DNA of 64,000 nucleotides from JACDEA01 sp963742585 (GCA_963742585.1 CAVUMI010000009.1:2214327-2278326); one strand, 5' to 3'; shown: positions 44,482 to 53,334, counted from the first letter of the stretch. The notes: a model not told the origin generated them from the letters alone. Program-made: numbers and translations.

Positions 44482-45819
44482 ATGAGCCGAGCCGTACGAG
44501 TGAGGCTCAGCGCCTTCGCCGAACGCGTTCGGGCGAGCCTGTTCTTCATCCCGATGATGGCTGTGGTCGCAGCCGTCGGCTGTGCCCTAGCCGGCATCGA
44601 AGTCGAGCGACGACTCGGCGACGCCGTCGACCAGTGGCCCTTCGGTCTCACCTCCACCGTCGAGAGCGCCCGAGCGCTGCTGGCGACCATCGCCGGCGCC
44701 ACCATCACCTTCGCCGGCATCGCCTTCTCTGTGTCCCTGCTCACGATCCAGCTTGCGTCGAGCCAGTACTCGCCGCGCATCGTCCACACCCTGTTCCGTG
44801 ATCCGTTCAACAAGAGGGTCATGGCGCTGGTGGTGGGCACCTTCGCTTATTGCCTGATGGTGCTGCGCGCGGTGCGCTCGGCTCTCGAGCAGGGCGGGGA
44901 GCCTGTGGTCCCCAATCTCTCGGTCGCCTTCGCCCTCCTGCTCGGGGTGGCGACCATCCTGGCCATCGTCGCCTTCATCAACCACAACGCGCATGCCATG
45001 GACGTGAGCGAGATCCTGGCCCGGGTAACCGAGGACGCCCTGGACCACGTCCGGCAGGAATGGGGCGAGGCGGTGCGCCCGACTCCCGATCCCGTCACGA
45101 TCCCATCCCGCCAAGCACTGCCGTTCGTAGTTCGTTTCGAGCGCAGCGGCTGGGTCCAGCAGATCGATTTCGTGGCGCTGGAGAAGTGCATGCCGGAGCA
45201 CGCCACACTCCGACTCGACACCATCGCCGGCCGCTACGCCGTGGAGGAGACGAGCCTCTGCGCGCTCTCGGCGACGCCCGAGGACGTCGAAGAGGTGGCC
45301 AAGGCCGCACGCCGGGCCGTCGTCATTGGTGACGCCCGCACCATGCAACAGGATCCCTCCTATGGAGTGCGCCAGCTGGTCGACGTCGCCCTCAAGGCCC
45401 TGTCCCCCGGAATCAACGACCCGACGACGGCGCAAGACGCCGTGTTCCACTCGGCATCGGTGCTGGGCGAGTTGCTGCGCCGGGACCCGCCACCGGGGCG
45501 GCGCTCCGCCGAGGGCGACCGAGTCATCCTCACCCCTCAGCAGCACACCCATGAGCAGCTTGTGCACCTTGCCTTCTCCGAGGTGCGGAGGGCGGCGGCG
45601 GCGCAACCGGCGGTCTGCGTCTACCTCCTTGAGATCATCGAGTTGCTGTGCGACTCCTTGGATGCCAGCGGCCTGGGCGACCGTCGAGGCCCCCTAGAGG
45701 AGGAGGCGAGGCTGGTGGTCGAGGGCTGCGCAGCCGCTGATGTGCTCGACCACGACAAGGCCATGGTCCGGGACGCTCACGCCAAGCGCTTCGGCCCCAA
45801 CCGCCGGCGGGGCCGGTGA
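44482..45819 (+). CDS. DUF2254 membrane protein
   Basis: 445 residues with four N-terminal membrane segments (FFIPMMAVVAAVGCALAG; ARALLATIAGATITFAGIAFSVSLLTIQLAS; VMALVVGTFAYCLMVLRAV; SVAFALLLGVATILAIVAFINH) and the family markers SSQYSPRIVHTLFRDPFNK, IDFVALE and ALKALSPGINDPTTAQDA. The soluble C-terminal domain is cytosolic. The family is uncharacterised. The DUF998 gene overlaps its stop by GTGA. Confidence 0.9.
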   Translation: MSRAVRVRLSAFAERVRASLFFIPMMAVVAAVGCALAGIEVERRLGDAVDQWPFGLTSTVESARALLATIAGATITFAGIAFSVSLLTIQLASSQYSPRIVHTLFRDPFNKRVMALVVGTFAYCLMVLRAVRSALEQGGEPVVPNLSVAFALLLGVATILAIVAFINHNAHAMDVSEILARVTEDALDHVRQEWGEAVRPTPDPVTIPSRQALPFVVRFERSGWVQQIDFVALEKCMPEHATLRLDTIAGRYAVEETSLCALSATPEDVEEVAKAARRAVVIGDARTMQQDPSYGVRQLVDVALKALSPGINDPTTAQDAVFHSASVLGELLRRDPPPGRRSAEGDRVILTPQQHTHEQLVHLAFSEVRRAAAAQPAVCVYLLEIIELLCDSLDASGLGDRRGPLEEEARLVVEGCAAADVLDHDKAMVRDAHAKRFGPNRRRGR

Positions 45820-46421
45820 CGATCCTCGACCGGGCGCGGTGGGCCGGTGTCGTAGGGCCAGCGGGGTTCGTGGGCGCATGGGTGCTGGGCGGGACTCTGG
45901 CCGACGACTACTCGCCCGTACAGGACGCCATCAGCCGGCTCGCGGCCGTCGACGCGCCGACCCGCGGGTTGATGAACGCTGGCTTCACCTGCTTCGGGCT
46001 GGCCGTGCCCGTCTTTGCCTCCGCCCTTCGCCGAGAAGGCGGCACGTCGTGGGTCGCGGCGACGGGTGCCGGGGTGTTCACGCTCGGCGTGGCCCTCGTC
46101 CCTTTGGGCGCCTCTCCCGGGCGGGACATGCTCCACGGCGTCCTGGCGGGGGCGGGGTACGTAGCGCTGGCCCTCACGCCGGTGCTGGCCTCGTCGACGC
46201 TGAGAGCGCAGGGACGGAACCGGGCCGCGAAGATCGCGCTCTTCATCGGAGCGGTAGCCGGCGTGTCCTTGGCCGCAACGGTCCTCGGGCCGGCCCACGG
46301 GTTGTTCCAGCGCCTGGGCCTCACGACGGTGGATGCGTGGCTGGTGTGGAAGGCAGTCTCGATGGCGAGGGATGACACGGCACGGCCCGACGCAGCCCTG
46401 AGGGCCACGTCGGGCCGCTGA
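45816..46421 (+). CDS. DUF998 membrane protein
   Basis: 201 residues from GTG 45816. It opens with WAGVVGPAGFVGAWVLGGTLADDYSPVQDAISRLAAVDAPTRGLMNAGFTCFGL, the DUF998 signature, with further membrane segments (WVAATGAGVFTLGVALVPL; GYVALALTPVLASSTL; IALFIGAVAGVSLAATVLGP). Family unknown in function. Translationally coupled to the DUF2254 gene. Confidence 0.88.
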   Translation: MTILDRARWAGVVGPAGFVGAWVLGGTLADDYSPVQDAISRLAAVDAPTRGLMNAGFTCFGLAVPVFASALRREGGTSWVAATGAGVFTLGVALVPLGASPGRDMLHGVLAGAGYVALALTPVLASSTLRAQGRNRAAKIALFIGAVAGVSLAATVLGPAHGLFQRLGLTTVDAWLVWKAVSMARDDTARPDAALRATSGR

Positions 46422-46424
46422 GGC

Positions 46425-46895
46425 TCAGGCCCGGCGGGCCCGAGGAACAGTCGCCGGCACCGCCGCCTCGCGACGGGAGAGCGCAAGGCCGAGACCGGCC
46501 ATGGCGGAACCGAGGCCGAAGTGGAGCCAGTTGTCCGCGGTGTTGAGCGGGACGAAGTTCAGGCTCGAGTTGTGATCAATGAGCAGGCCGTAGATCCACA
46601 GAACGAGGTACACGGCGCCACCGCCGATGAGGAAGGACTTGGCGGCGGCATGGGTCCGAGCCATGGCGAGGCCGGCCACTCCGAAGATCACGTGCACGAG
46701 ATTGTGCAGCACGCTCACCTCGAAGAGCCCGAGCAACTTGGCATCGCCTTCGTGGCCAGCGAAGGTCAAGGTGGAGTAGTTGGTGACGATGCCCGGAATG
46801 AATCCGAGCACGCCAACCAGCAGGAACACCGCACCGGTCGCAAGAGCGACTGTCTGCATCATGTCCCGTCCGTGAGCCGTATCGGCGCTTACCAT
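46425..46895 (-). CDS. DUF4383 membrane protein
   Basis: From ATG 46895 (or 46862): VALATGAVFLLVGVLGFIPGIVTNYSTLTFAGHEGDAKLLGLFEVSVLHNLVHVIFGVAGLAMART, then GGAVYLVLWIYGLLIDHNSSLNFVPLNTADNWLHFGLGSAMAGLG. These are the four membrane helices and the HNLVH and NTADNWLHF markers of DUF4383. Function unknown. It is convergent with the DUF998 gene with three bases between stops. Confidence 0.9.
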   Translation of the reverse strand: MVSADTAHGRDMMQTVALATGAVFLLVGVLGFIPGIVTNYSTLTFAGHEGDAKLLGLFEVSVLHNLVHVIFGVAGLAMARTHAAAKSFLIGGGAVYLVLWIYGLLIDHNSSLNFVPLNTADNWLHFGLGSAMAGLGLALSRREAAVPATVPRARRA

Positions 46896-47022
46896 TCGTG
46901 GGCCTGCCTCTCGCGAGTCCAGCTCGTGCAAGCGGCGGTCGCCGGCAGTGGGCTCGTCCCGTCACTACCCACCGCAGCGCAGGCCCAAGCGCGCTCCGCC
47001 CCCCGGTCGCAACCCGAAGTGC

Positions 47023-47469
47023 TCAAGCGTGCTGTTCGCGCAGCGCCTTCACCGTGTCGTGCGCCCTCCGGACCTCGGTGAGCTGCCGGGCCACGGTCGC
47101 CTTGAAGTCGGCCGAGAGCTCTTCACCCAGCGCATTCTCGTACACGCCCACGGCATGGTCCTCGCCCTGCTCCGCGGCGTCCAGCACACCCTTGGGATCC
47201 GAGCCGGCCACGGCGTCCTTGATGCCCATCCAGCCCCGATGCACCTTGGCCGCCACCGTTCCGGAAGCCTCGACATCGTCCCCATAGTTGGCCGCGATCG
47301 CCTGCAGCTCATTTGCCAGACCGGCCCGCTCATCAGACAGGCGTCGGAAGGCAGCGGCCAACTCGGGACTGTTCGTTCCCTCCAGATACTCGGCGCCCTT
47401 CTCGAAACCGGCCCGGCCGTCCTCGAGTGTGTCGACTAGATCTTTGGCCACTCTCTCGTCCACTGACAT
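47023..47469 (-). CDS. PA2169/DUF2383-type four-helix-bundle protein
   Basis: 148 residues from ATG 47469, with AAGGAGAAACG just upstream. It has VAKDLVDTLEDGRAGFEKGAEYLEGTNSPELAAAFRRLSDERAGLANELQAIAANYGDDVEASGTVAAKVHRGWMGIKDAVAGSDPKGVLDAAEQGEDHAVGVYENAL, a ferritin-like helical bundle with conserved acidic residues and a His. The family is linked to envelope stress or iron but is uncharacterised. The longer open frame to 47616 lacks a ribosome site. Confidence 0.85.
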   Translation of the reverse strand: MSVDERVAKDLVDTLEDGRAGFEKGAEYLEGTNSPELAAAFRRLSDERAGLANELQAIAANYGDDVEASGTVAAKVHRGWMGIKDAVAGSDPKGVLDAAEQGEDHAVGVYENALGEELSADFKATVARQLTEVRRAHDTVKALREQHA

Positions 47470-47525
47470 CGTTTCTCCTTGGTTGGAATCGTCAAGGCTC
47501 CATTCCCACCGAACGACTTCAGCAA

Positions 47526-48890
47526 TCACCGATGCCGGCGTCGACCCCGCGGGTGCATGCGCCGTCGCATCATCAGCTCGAAGGCGATGCGGTGGACCGG
47601 ACGGAGCAGTAGCCAATAGAGGTTCCCTCCCGCCCCCTTGGGCCGCAGGGACGCGACCTGGCTCAGCTTCCCGTCACGCACCCGGTAGCCAAGCCACGCC
47701 TCACCGGGCCACCAGCCCCGCGATCGCAGCACGAGCTCACCCGGTTCGCTGCGCAGCACCTCCCACCAGTCGACGATGGCGCCGGCTTCGAGAACCTCGG
47801 TTGGGGCCGGTCGGAGTCGCTCCCCCAGGAGGCGCCCCAGCATGATGCGCAGCCACCACCCGGCGGCGGCGCCGTACCAGCTCAGGCTCCCGCCGATCCG
47901 CGTGAGGTCCCCGACCGCCGCCGCCTCGAGTTCGGGTGCCAGTTCCCGGTCTCGGCGCACGGTGTAGACGCCGTCGGCCAGTCCGTCCTGGCGTTCGAAC
48001 AGCGTCGCCGACACGTGCTCGACCTGGTCGTCGAGGGCAGTGGCCAGCGCGCCTGAGACTCCGAGAGGCTCGAACGTGAACTCCTGGCGGGTGGTCTCGG
48101 CATCGGTCACCACAACTTCGGTCTTGAGACTGGCGATGAGGGCGTGGCTGATGGAGCGGTCGACGGGAGTTACGAGGTCGACCCAGTAGGCGGAGAGGTG
48201 CGGGGTCAGGAGGGGAACGTCCACGATCCACCGTCGGCCGAGCCCCCGGACCTCGGCGTAGCTAGCGATCATGTCTCGGTAGGTCGTGGTTTCCGCACCC
48301 CCCACCTCGTAGATGCCAGGGGGAACACCGCGGGCCAGGTCGAGGTAGCGCAGCAGATCGTCGAGGGCGATGGGCTGGATCCGGGTCTTGACCCACCGGG
48401 GGCACACCATGAAGGGGAGGCGCTCGGTCAGATAGCGCAGCATCTCGAAGGAGATGCCGCCTGCTCCGAACACAACCGCTGCGCGCAACTCGACCACGTC
48501 GACGCCGCCTTGCGCCAGCGCCGCTCCCACCTCCTGACGACTGGCGAGATGCGCCGACTGCGGCGCTGCTCCCAGCCCGCCGACATAGATGATCCGGCCC
48601 ACACCCGCCTGCGACGCCGCGGCCCCGAAGGTCTGGGCCAAGTGGCGATCGTGATCGCCGAAGCCCTCACCGGCCGCCATGGAGTGGACGAGGTAGTAGG
48701 CCGCGCCAGCGCCGTCCAAAGCCTGGGCGACGGCTTCGCCATCGCCGACGTCCACCGCCACCGAGTGCACTCGGTTAGCGGACGGGCCCGCCGAGCGAGA
48801 CATGGCCACGACCTCGTCCCCGCTGGCAGCCAGCCGGGCGACGAGCGCCCGCCCCACAAACCCGGAGGCTCCGGCTACCGCGACCCTCAT
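47526..48890 (-). CDS. NAD(P)-binding protein with C-terminal DUF2867
   Basis: 454 residues. The N-terminal ~290 are an atypical SDR/NAD(P)H-binding domain (MRVAVAGASGFVGRALVARLAASGDEVVAMSRS; YYLVHSMAAGEGFGDHDRHLAQTFGAAASQAGVGRIIYVGGLG; VFGAGGISFEMLRYLTERLPFMVCPRWV). The last ~140 are DUF2867 (GRLLGERLRPAPTEVLEAGAIVDWWEVLRSEPGELVLRSRGWWPGEAWLGYRV). The two-domain form is common in actinobacteria. Substrate unknown. A hairpin upstream separates it from the duplicated lipoprotein. Confidence 0.88.
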   Translation of the reverse strand: MRVAVAGASGFVGRALVARLAASGDEVVAMSRSAGPSANRVHSVAVDVGDGEAVAQALDGAGAAYYLVHSMAAGEGFGDHDRHLAQTFGAAASQAGVGRIIYVGGLGAAPQSAHLASRQEVGAALAQGGVDVVELRAAVVFGAGGISFEMLRYLTERLPFMVCPRWVKTRIQPIALDDLLRYLDLARGVPPGIYEVGGAETTTYRDMIASYAEVRGLGRRWIVDVPLLTPHLSAYWVDLVTPVDRSISHALIASLKTEVVVTDAETTRQEFTFEPLGVSGALATALDDQVEHVSATLFERQDGLADGVYTVRRDRELAPELEAAAVGDLTRIGGSLSWYGAAAGWWLRIMLGRLLGERLRPAPTEVLEAGAIVDWWEVLRSEPGELVLRSRGWWPGEAWLGYRVRDGKLSQVASLRPKGAGGNLYWLLLRPVHRIAFELMMRRRMHPRGRRRHR

Positions 48891-48932
48891 ATCGCGGCCC
48901 GCCGGCCGTGGCGCGTGGGACCGGACATGCAG

Positions 48933-48960
48933 CCAGCCCGCTCCCTAAGGAGCGGGCTGG
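48933..48960 (-). terminator. Perfect 12-bp hairpin
   Basis: CCAGCCCGCTCC (48933-48944) pairs fully with GGAGCGGGCTGG (48949-48960) around a four-base loop. It lies 34 bases past the stop of the duplicated lipoprotein gene on the minus strand. No T-tract follows on either strand, as is common for high-GC actinobacterial terminators. Confidence 0.7.
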
Positions 48961-48993
48961 CGCGCCGGACTGGCCGCTCGCGGGGGATGAGGG

Positions 48994-50205
48994 TCAGCCG
49001 GGGAACTTGTCCGGGAACTGCTTGACGATGCCGCCGGCCAGGACGTTGGCGGTCATGGGCATGTGGCCCGCTGCCGTGCGCAGTAGGTCGAAGGCCTTGG
49101 GGTCCTTCGCGCCCTGGGCGTCGATGGCGGCGAAAAGGCTCGCAACGTGAGGCTTGAGCTCTTCGGCCACCGCGTCCTTGGGGAGGTTGGGATTGGCCGA
49201 GGACAGGAAGGCTCCGAAGTCGGCGCGGTAGCCATCGAGGGCGGTGCGGGCCTTCTCCTTGGCGGCGTCGTCACTCTTGGCCGTGGCCACCGTGTAGTCC
49301 ACGAAGAAGCCGATGTGCTTGCGCCACAGCTCTAGGAACTGGGTACCGGCGGGACCGCCGTACACCGAACCGATGGCTTCGGAGAGGGCCACGGAGTTGG
49401 CATCGAGGGTGGCGGCCGGGACCTTGAAGTCACCACCGTCGAGGGCGGTGCCGGTCGTGATCCCGGCTAGGTAGACGTGCTCCTGGAGCAGGGCGGTCAA
49501 GCCCGAACGCAGGGTTGACGGGCCCGAGTCGGTGTTCCCGGGGAACTTGTCCGGGAACTGCTTGACGATGCCGCCGGCCAGGACGTTGGCGGTCATGGGC
49601 ATGTGGCCCGCTGCCGTGCGCAGTAGGTCGAAGGCCTTGGGGTCCTTCGCGCCCTGGGCGTCGATGGCGGCGAAAAGGCTCGCAACGTGAGGCTTGAGCT
49701 CTTCGGCCACCGCGTCCTTGGGGAGGTTGGGATTGGCCGAGGACAGGAAGGCTCCGAAGTCGGCGCGGTAGCCATCGAGGGCGGTGCGGGCCTTCTCCTT
49801 GGCGGCGTCGTCACTCTTGGCCGTGGCCACCGTGTAGTCCACGAAGAAGCCGATGTGCTTGCGCCACAGCTCTAGGAACTGGGTACCGGCGGGACCGCCG
49901 TACACCGAACCGATGGCTTCGGAGAGGGCCACGGAGTTGGCATCGAGGGTGGCGGCCGGGACCTTGAAGTCACCACCGTCGAGGGCGGTGCCGGTCGTGA
50001 TCCCGGCCAGATAGACGTGCTCCTGGAGCAGGGCGGTCAAGCCCGAACGCAGGCTTGACGCGCCGGCGTCGGTGCCTTGGCTCGCGCTCGCCGTCGGGGC
50101 GGTGGTGCTCGTCGCCGCGTCGTCGGCGCTGTCGCTACCGCAGGCTCCGGCCAGGATCGCCACCAGGGCGAGTGGCGCGATCACCTTGAGGTGTAGGGCG
50201 TGCAT
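48994..50205 (-). CDS. Lipoprotein with two near-identical tandem helical domains
   Basis: 403 residues. A lipoprotein signal (MHALHLKVIAPLALVAILAGAC) and a Ser/Thr/Ala linker precede two copies of a ~175-residue domain: LRSGLTALLQEHVYLAGITTGTALDGGDFKVP, LDANSVALSEAIGSVYGG, FLELWRKHIGFFVDYT, ALDGYRADFGAFLSSANPNLPKDAVAEELKPHVASLFAAIDA, and AGHMPMTANVLAGGIVKQFP. The copies are virtually the same protein. The domain is a predicted four-helix bundle with conserved His and Met that could bind a metal, and the neighbour is a copper-type cupredoxin. No characterised homologue is known to me. Confidence 0.85.
   Translation of the reverse strand: MHALHLKVIAPLALVAILAGACGSDSADDAATSTTAPTASASQGTDAGASSLRSGLTALLQEHVYLAGITTGTALDGGDFKVPAATLDANSVALSEAIGSVYGGPAGTQFLELWRKHIGFFVDYTVATAKSDDAAKEKARTALDGYRADFGAFLSSANPNLPKDAVAEELKPHVASLFAAIDAQGAKDPKAFDLLRTAAGHMPMTANVLAGGIVKQFPDKFPGNTDSGPSTLRSGLTALLQEHVYLAGITTGTALDGGDFKVPAATLDANSVALSEAIGSVYGGPAGTQFLELWRKHIGFFVDYTVATAKSDDAAKEKARTALDGYRADFGAFLSSANPNLPKDAVAEELKPHVASLFAAIDAQGAKDPKAFDLLRTAAGHMPMTANVLAGGIVKQFPDKFPG
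48998..50060. repeat. 523-bp in-frame tandem duplication
   Basis: Unit A 48998-49520 and unit B 49538-50060 are offset by exactly 540 bases (180 codons). By eye they differ at only three positions (in TCCCGGCTAGG/TCCCGGCCAGA and AGGGTT/AGGCTT). The 17-base linker and outer flanks are unrelated. It duplicates the whole domain of the lipoprotein. Confidence 0.95.
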
Positions 50206-50289
50206 GGCGGTGCCTTTCGTGGTGGGGGGAGGGCTCGTCGTGGGTGGGGGATGGAGGTCAGCAGGGACGAGGCGCCCTGAGCGACTCGC

Positions 50290-50706
50290 TCAGCCGACGA
50301 TGACGGTGGCGTCCATGCCGGGGTGGATCTTGCAGTGGTAGGGGTAGGTGCCGGCCGTAGTGAAGGTGAAGCTCCCTGCCGAGCCAGGTCCGTCGAGCGG
50401 CAGGTCGAAGGCTCCGTCCGGAGCCCCGCGGCCGCCCGATGTGGCGGTGTGCAGGATGTCGTCGGCGTTGGTCCAGGTGACCTCGTCTCCGACCGAGACC
50501 CGGACCGGGTTGGGCAGGAACGCGAAGGTCTGGATCTTCACCGAGTTCGGGGCGACTGCGGCTGCACTCGTGCTCGTTTCGGATCGCGAGGTGGAGGGAC
50601 TGCCTTCACCGTCGCCAGCATCGTTGGCGCAGGCCGACATAGATAGGACGCCGACCATGGACGCGGCCAGCGCGAGCAGAGACTGCGGCCGGTACCAATT
50701 GGACAT
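50290..50706 (-). CDS. Cupredoxin (plastocyanin/azurin-like) lipoprotein
   Basis: From ATG 50706: lipoprotein signal MSNWYRPQSLLALAASMVGVLSMSAC, a Ser/Thr linker, then VKIQTFAFLPNPVRVSVGDEVTWTNADDILHTATSG and GTYPYHCKIHPGMDATVIVG. The type-1 copper ligands are the His in ILHTAT and Cys, His and Met in YHCKIHPGM. An electron-transfer or copper-binding role outside the membrane is likely. It is upstream of the duplicated lipoprotein on the same strand, with 84 bases between; a common regulator is plausible. Confidence 0.9.
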   Translation of the reverse strand: MSNWYRPQSLLALAASMVGVLSMSACANDAGDGEGSPSTSRSETSTSAAAVAPNSVKIQTFAFLPNPVRVSVGDEVTWTNADDILHTATSGGRGAPDGAFDLPLDGPGSAGSFTFTTAGTYPYHCKIHPGMDATVIVG

Positions 50707-50879
50707 CGTCAGCTTCCTCGCTGCGATTCCCATGGATGGCGATCGCGTCGCGCCTATACCCCTGCCGCGGAGTTGTCAAAACAACACTCCTACGAGTTCG
50801 TCTCGGCGGCGGTGATCTCAGGCCGGTATCGAGTCGACGACGTGCACCACCATGATCGCCCGGTCGTCCTGACTCTCAC

Positions 50880-51035
50880 CGTCGGTGCAGAAGACCAGAC
50901 GTGCGCAGCGCTTCTCATCGCGCAGGGCGCTCATCCCAAGTCGATGCAGGAGCGCCTCGGTCGCTCCACGATCACGTCACGTTGGATCGATACGGTCCCC
51001 TGTTCCCGAGCCTTGGCGACAACCTCGTTGCCGGC
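50880..51035 (+). pseudogene. Tyrosine recombinase (integrase) C-terminal relic
   Basis: Across two frames the sequence reads AALLIAQGAHPKSMQERLGRSTIT, then VTLDRYGPLFPSLGDNL. This is the end of a phage-type integrase, including the catalytic tyrosine (usual form VTLDRYGHLFP). Everything upstream of about 50,880, with the Arg and His catalytic residues, is missing or unrecognisable. Confidence 0.75.
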
Positions 51036-51049
51036 CCATCCCTCTCGGC

Positions 51050-51131
51050 GATCCCGACTTTGCTGAACTGTTCCGCACGCGCAACGACGCCGAGTCGATC
51101 AACCGCGGGCTCGAGGACACGATGTTACTGA
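51050..51131 (+). pseudogene. Transposase-like relic
   Basis: FAELFRTRNDAESINRGLEDTML resembles the end of the actinobacterial DDE-type protein that carries TRNDAESINR...LED. Only ~25 residues remain, and the next gene's coding homology begins right after (AFVPDP, 51,132). Confidence 0.55.
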
Positions 51132-51149
51132 GCCTTCGTTCCGGATCCC

Positions 51150-52232
51150 GTGGGCGACTGGGACAGACCGCTGGCGCCCCGACCGGGTCACGACCTCGAG
51201 ACGCTTGCCGCTCCTCTCCTTCGTTCCGAGGCCCTCGGCTCGTCGTTCATCGAAGGACTGCGCGCGTCCAACAAGCGGCTCGCCCTCGCGGCCTGCGAAA
51301 CCGTGGCCGCCGACCCGATTGCACGAGCTGTGCTCGGCAATGTCAGGGGAATGGAGCACGCTGTCGAGCTTGGTGCGTCGACGCGTCGGTTCCGGCTCTC
51401 GGATCTGCTCGACATCCACCACATCCTTCTCGAGGAAACGTCTGAGGAGCGTTTCGCGGGGATCATCCGCGAAGATCAGAACTGGATCGGCGGGCGGGGC
51501 CTCAGCCCCGCTGACGCCACGTTCGTGCCACCGCCCGAAGACCGCGTGCGAGGTTTGCTCGACGACCTCATCGCGCTCATCAACCTCGACGACGTACCGG
51601 CCGTAGCTCAAGCAGCCATAGCTCACGGTCAGTTCGAGACCATCCATCCATTCGGCGACGGCAACGGGCGCGCTGGTCGATGCCTAATCCACGTTGTCCT
51701 GCGTCGCCGCGGTATCGCCCCGCTCGTCGTGCCACCCGTGAGTGTTGTTCTCGCCACGAACGCGCGTCGATACATCGCTGGCCTTGTCGACTACCGCGAA
51801 GGTCGCGTCGATGACTGGGTCGGCTCATTTGCCGATTCGGTCACGAGCGCGGCTCAGGCAACCAATCGGCTCTGGGCCCGGATCGACGCCCTGCTCGAAT
51901 TGCTGCTCGAGCGCGCCGGCGCACCACGCGCTGACTCTGTCGCGCGCAACATTGTCCTCGGCTTGCCGGCTCAGCCGGTCGTCGGCGCGGAGGTGGCCGC
52001 CGCTCGATATGGCGTCACACCAACGGCGGCGCGCGCGGCACTGAACCGTCTCGAGAGCGCCGGGGTGCTCGTTCCAACGCGCGTCGGGCGCCGGCGCGAC
52101 CGTGAATGGATCAGCGACGAGTTGTTCGAGTTACTTGACGCCTTCGAACATGACCTCGGCCAGCCCGCCGACGAGAGTGGTGCCCGGCCCGCACCACGGC
52201 CTACGCGACCACCGCGGAACAAGCGACCGTGA
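51150..52232 (+). CDS. Fic-family AMPylase with N-terminal inhibitory motif and C-terminal winged helix
   Basis: 360 residues from GTG 51150. The frame stays open back to a stop at 51,129 with AFVPDP, so the natural N-terminus was probably replaced when the relics inserted. The inhibitory helix motif SSFIEG occurs before the Fic domain. The catalytic loop is HPFGDGNGRAGR after AIAHGQFETI, intact. The C-terminus (AEVAAARYGVTPTAARAALNRLESAGVLVP) is a winged helix. Fic enzymes transfer AMP from ATP to target proteins and the motif before the domain restrains activity. Start and N-terminus are uncertain. Confidence 0.85.
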   Translation: MGDWDRPLAPRPGHDLETLAAPLLRSEALGSSFIEGLRASNKRLALAACETVAADPIARAVLGNVRGMEHAVELGASTRRFRLSDLLDIHHILLEETSEERFAGIIREDQNWIGGRGLSPADATFVPPPEDRVRGLLDDLIALINLDDVPAVAQAAIAHGQFETIHPFGDGNGRAGRCLIHVVLRRRGIAPLVVPPVSVVLATNARRYIAGLVDYREGRVDDWVGSFADSVTSAAQATNRLWARIDALLELLLERAGAPRADSVARNIVLGLPAQPVVGAEVAAARYGVTPTAARAALNRLESAGVLVPTRVGRRRDREWISDELFELLDAFEHDLGQPADESGARPAPRPTRPPRNKRP

Positions 52233-52339
52233 AGGCACTCGCCAAGGCAGCAATCCACCATGTGCGCGACCTACCATCGGCATTGCCGTCGTCATCGCGT
52301 CGCAGGAGTTTTGTGCCAAGTTTTGTACCGTCCCCGCCG

Positions 52340-52411
52340 GCCCCCGTAGCTCAGGGGATAGAGCATCGGTTTCCTAAACCGTGTGCGGACGTTCGAATCG
52401 TCCCGGGGGCG
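52340..52411 (+). tRNA. tRNA-Arg (anticodon CCU)
   Basis: Acceptor stem GCCCCCG (52340-52346) pairs with CGGGGGC (52404-52410). The D-arm is GCTC-AGGGGATA-GAGC. The anticodon loop TTCCTAA contains CCT, and the T-arm GGACG-TTCGAAT-CGTCC has the standard TTCGAAT loop. The discriminator base is G. One pair at the foot of the anticodon stem is T-T. Confidence 0.93.
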
Positions 52412-52412
52412 C
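52369..52412 (+). repeat. attL-like half: 44-bp tRNA 3' segment
   Basis: This part of the tRNA, from the end of the anticodon stem to the base after the discriminator, is repeated exactly at 59315-59358. The bases next to each copy differ, so the repeat is bounded at both ends. Confidence 0.85.
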
Positions 52413-52555
52413 AAGATACAGGCAGGTCAGACGCCATTTCTTGAGTTGCTGGCCTAATTCGAGTGGCGAGTTGCCCATCCAAGGATGTGCGACGAGCCCG
52501 GCTGTTCGGCGCGACGTGGGCGAACGTCGGTCGCGCCTACGGCTTCAGCCGCCAG

Positions 52556-53200
52556 TCAGCCGATCAGCGCTTCGGTTGACGCGTACGCGTCATCTCGTCG
52601 CGGCAAACGTGTCGTGGCGGTCGACCGTGACCTCAACGGTGAACGCGGGATCAGTCGGGGTAGCGGTCGGCGCCTTCGCCCCAGTGCGGGAGGGACTTGG
52701 GAAGGTCCGTGCGAGGGGTTCGGCGGTATCGGCGACTCGCCGTCGTCGCCAAGGAACCGCCGTCCGTATTGGTCGGGTACGTCGCCCCAGCCCCAATACG
52801 GCTGCGGCTTCTGGCGCACGATTCCGAGCTGCTCCAGCGGGTCGATGCGTTGCTCGCCGACCGTGCAGACGTGGTGCCAGCCATCGCCGAAGTCGAAGAC
52901 GTAGAGGAACTCTCACCAGGCTCAAGTCGGCTCAGCTGTTCGGCGGTCGTCGAGCACGGCTTCATCGTCGTCCCAGTCCGGGTCGGGTCGGCCGATCCGC
53001 GTCTCGTCGAGGAGGTGAAACTCGTGCAGGTGCGCTCGATCCCATCGAGCGAATGCATCATCGATGGCGTCGGACAGATCACCGAAGGTGTGCGTGCGTG
53101 CGGCGGCGAGGATTCGGCCAGGCCGCGGCCAGAGCGTGCGAGTGCCGCCTTCAACGAGCTCGACAGTGATCGACAACCAGTTGCGCGCCACGGTCGTCAT
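52556..53200 (-). CDS. pRiA4b ORF-3-like protein, one frame change
   Basis: ATG 53200: NWLSITVELVEGGTRTLWPRPGRILAAARTHTFGDLSDAIDDAFARWDRAHLHEFHL, then PDPDWDDDEAV. After a frame change near 52,900: FLYVFDFGDGWHHVCTVGEQRIDPLE and PQPYWGWGDVPDQYGRRF. The HLHEFHL and FLYVFDFGDGW blocks are the pRiA4b ORF-3-like family hallmarks. This family is frequent on plasmids and islands; function unknown. It lies inside the 44-bp-repeat island just after the tRNA. Confidence 0.75.
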
Positions 53201-53334
53201 CCTCGCGTGGGTTGGCTCGCGTGATCCGACGGTCAACGGTTCGCCCGAACGAAGCGAGCCGAAAGGAACGCCGCACGCACGAGGCAACGCAGATCCCGGT
53301 CCAAAGCTGCAACCGAGAACAACAAGGATCACTA

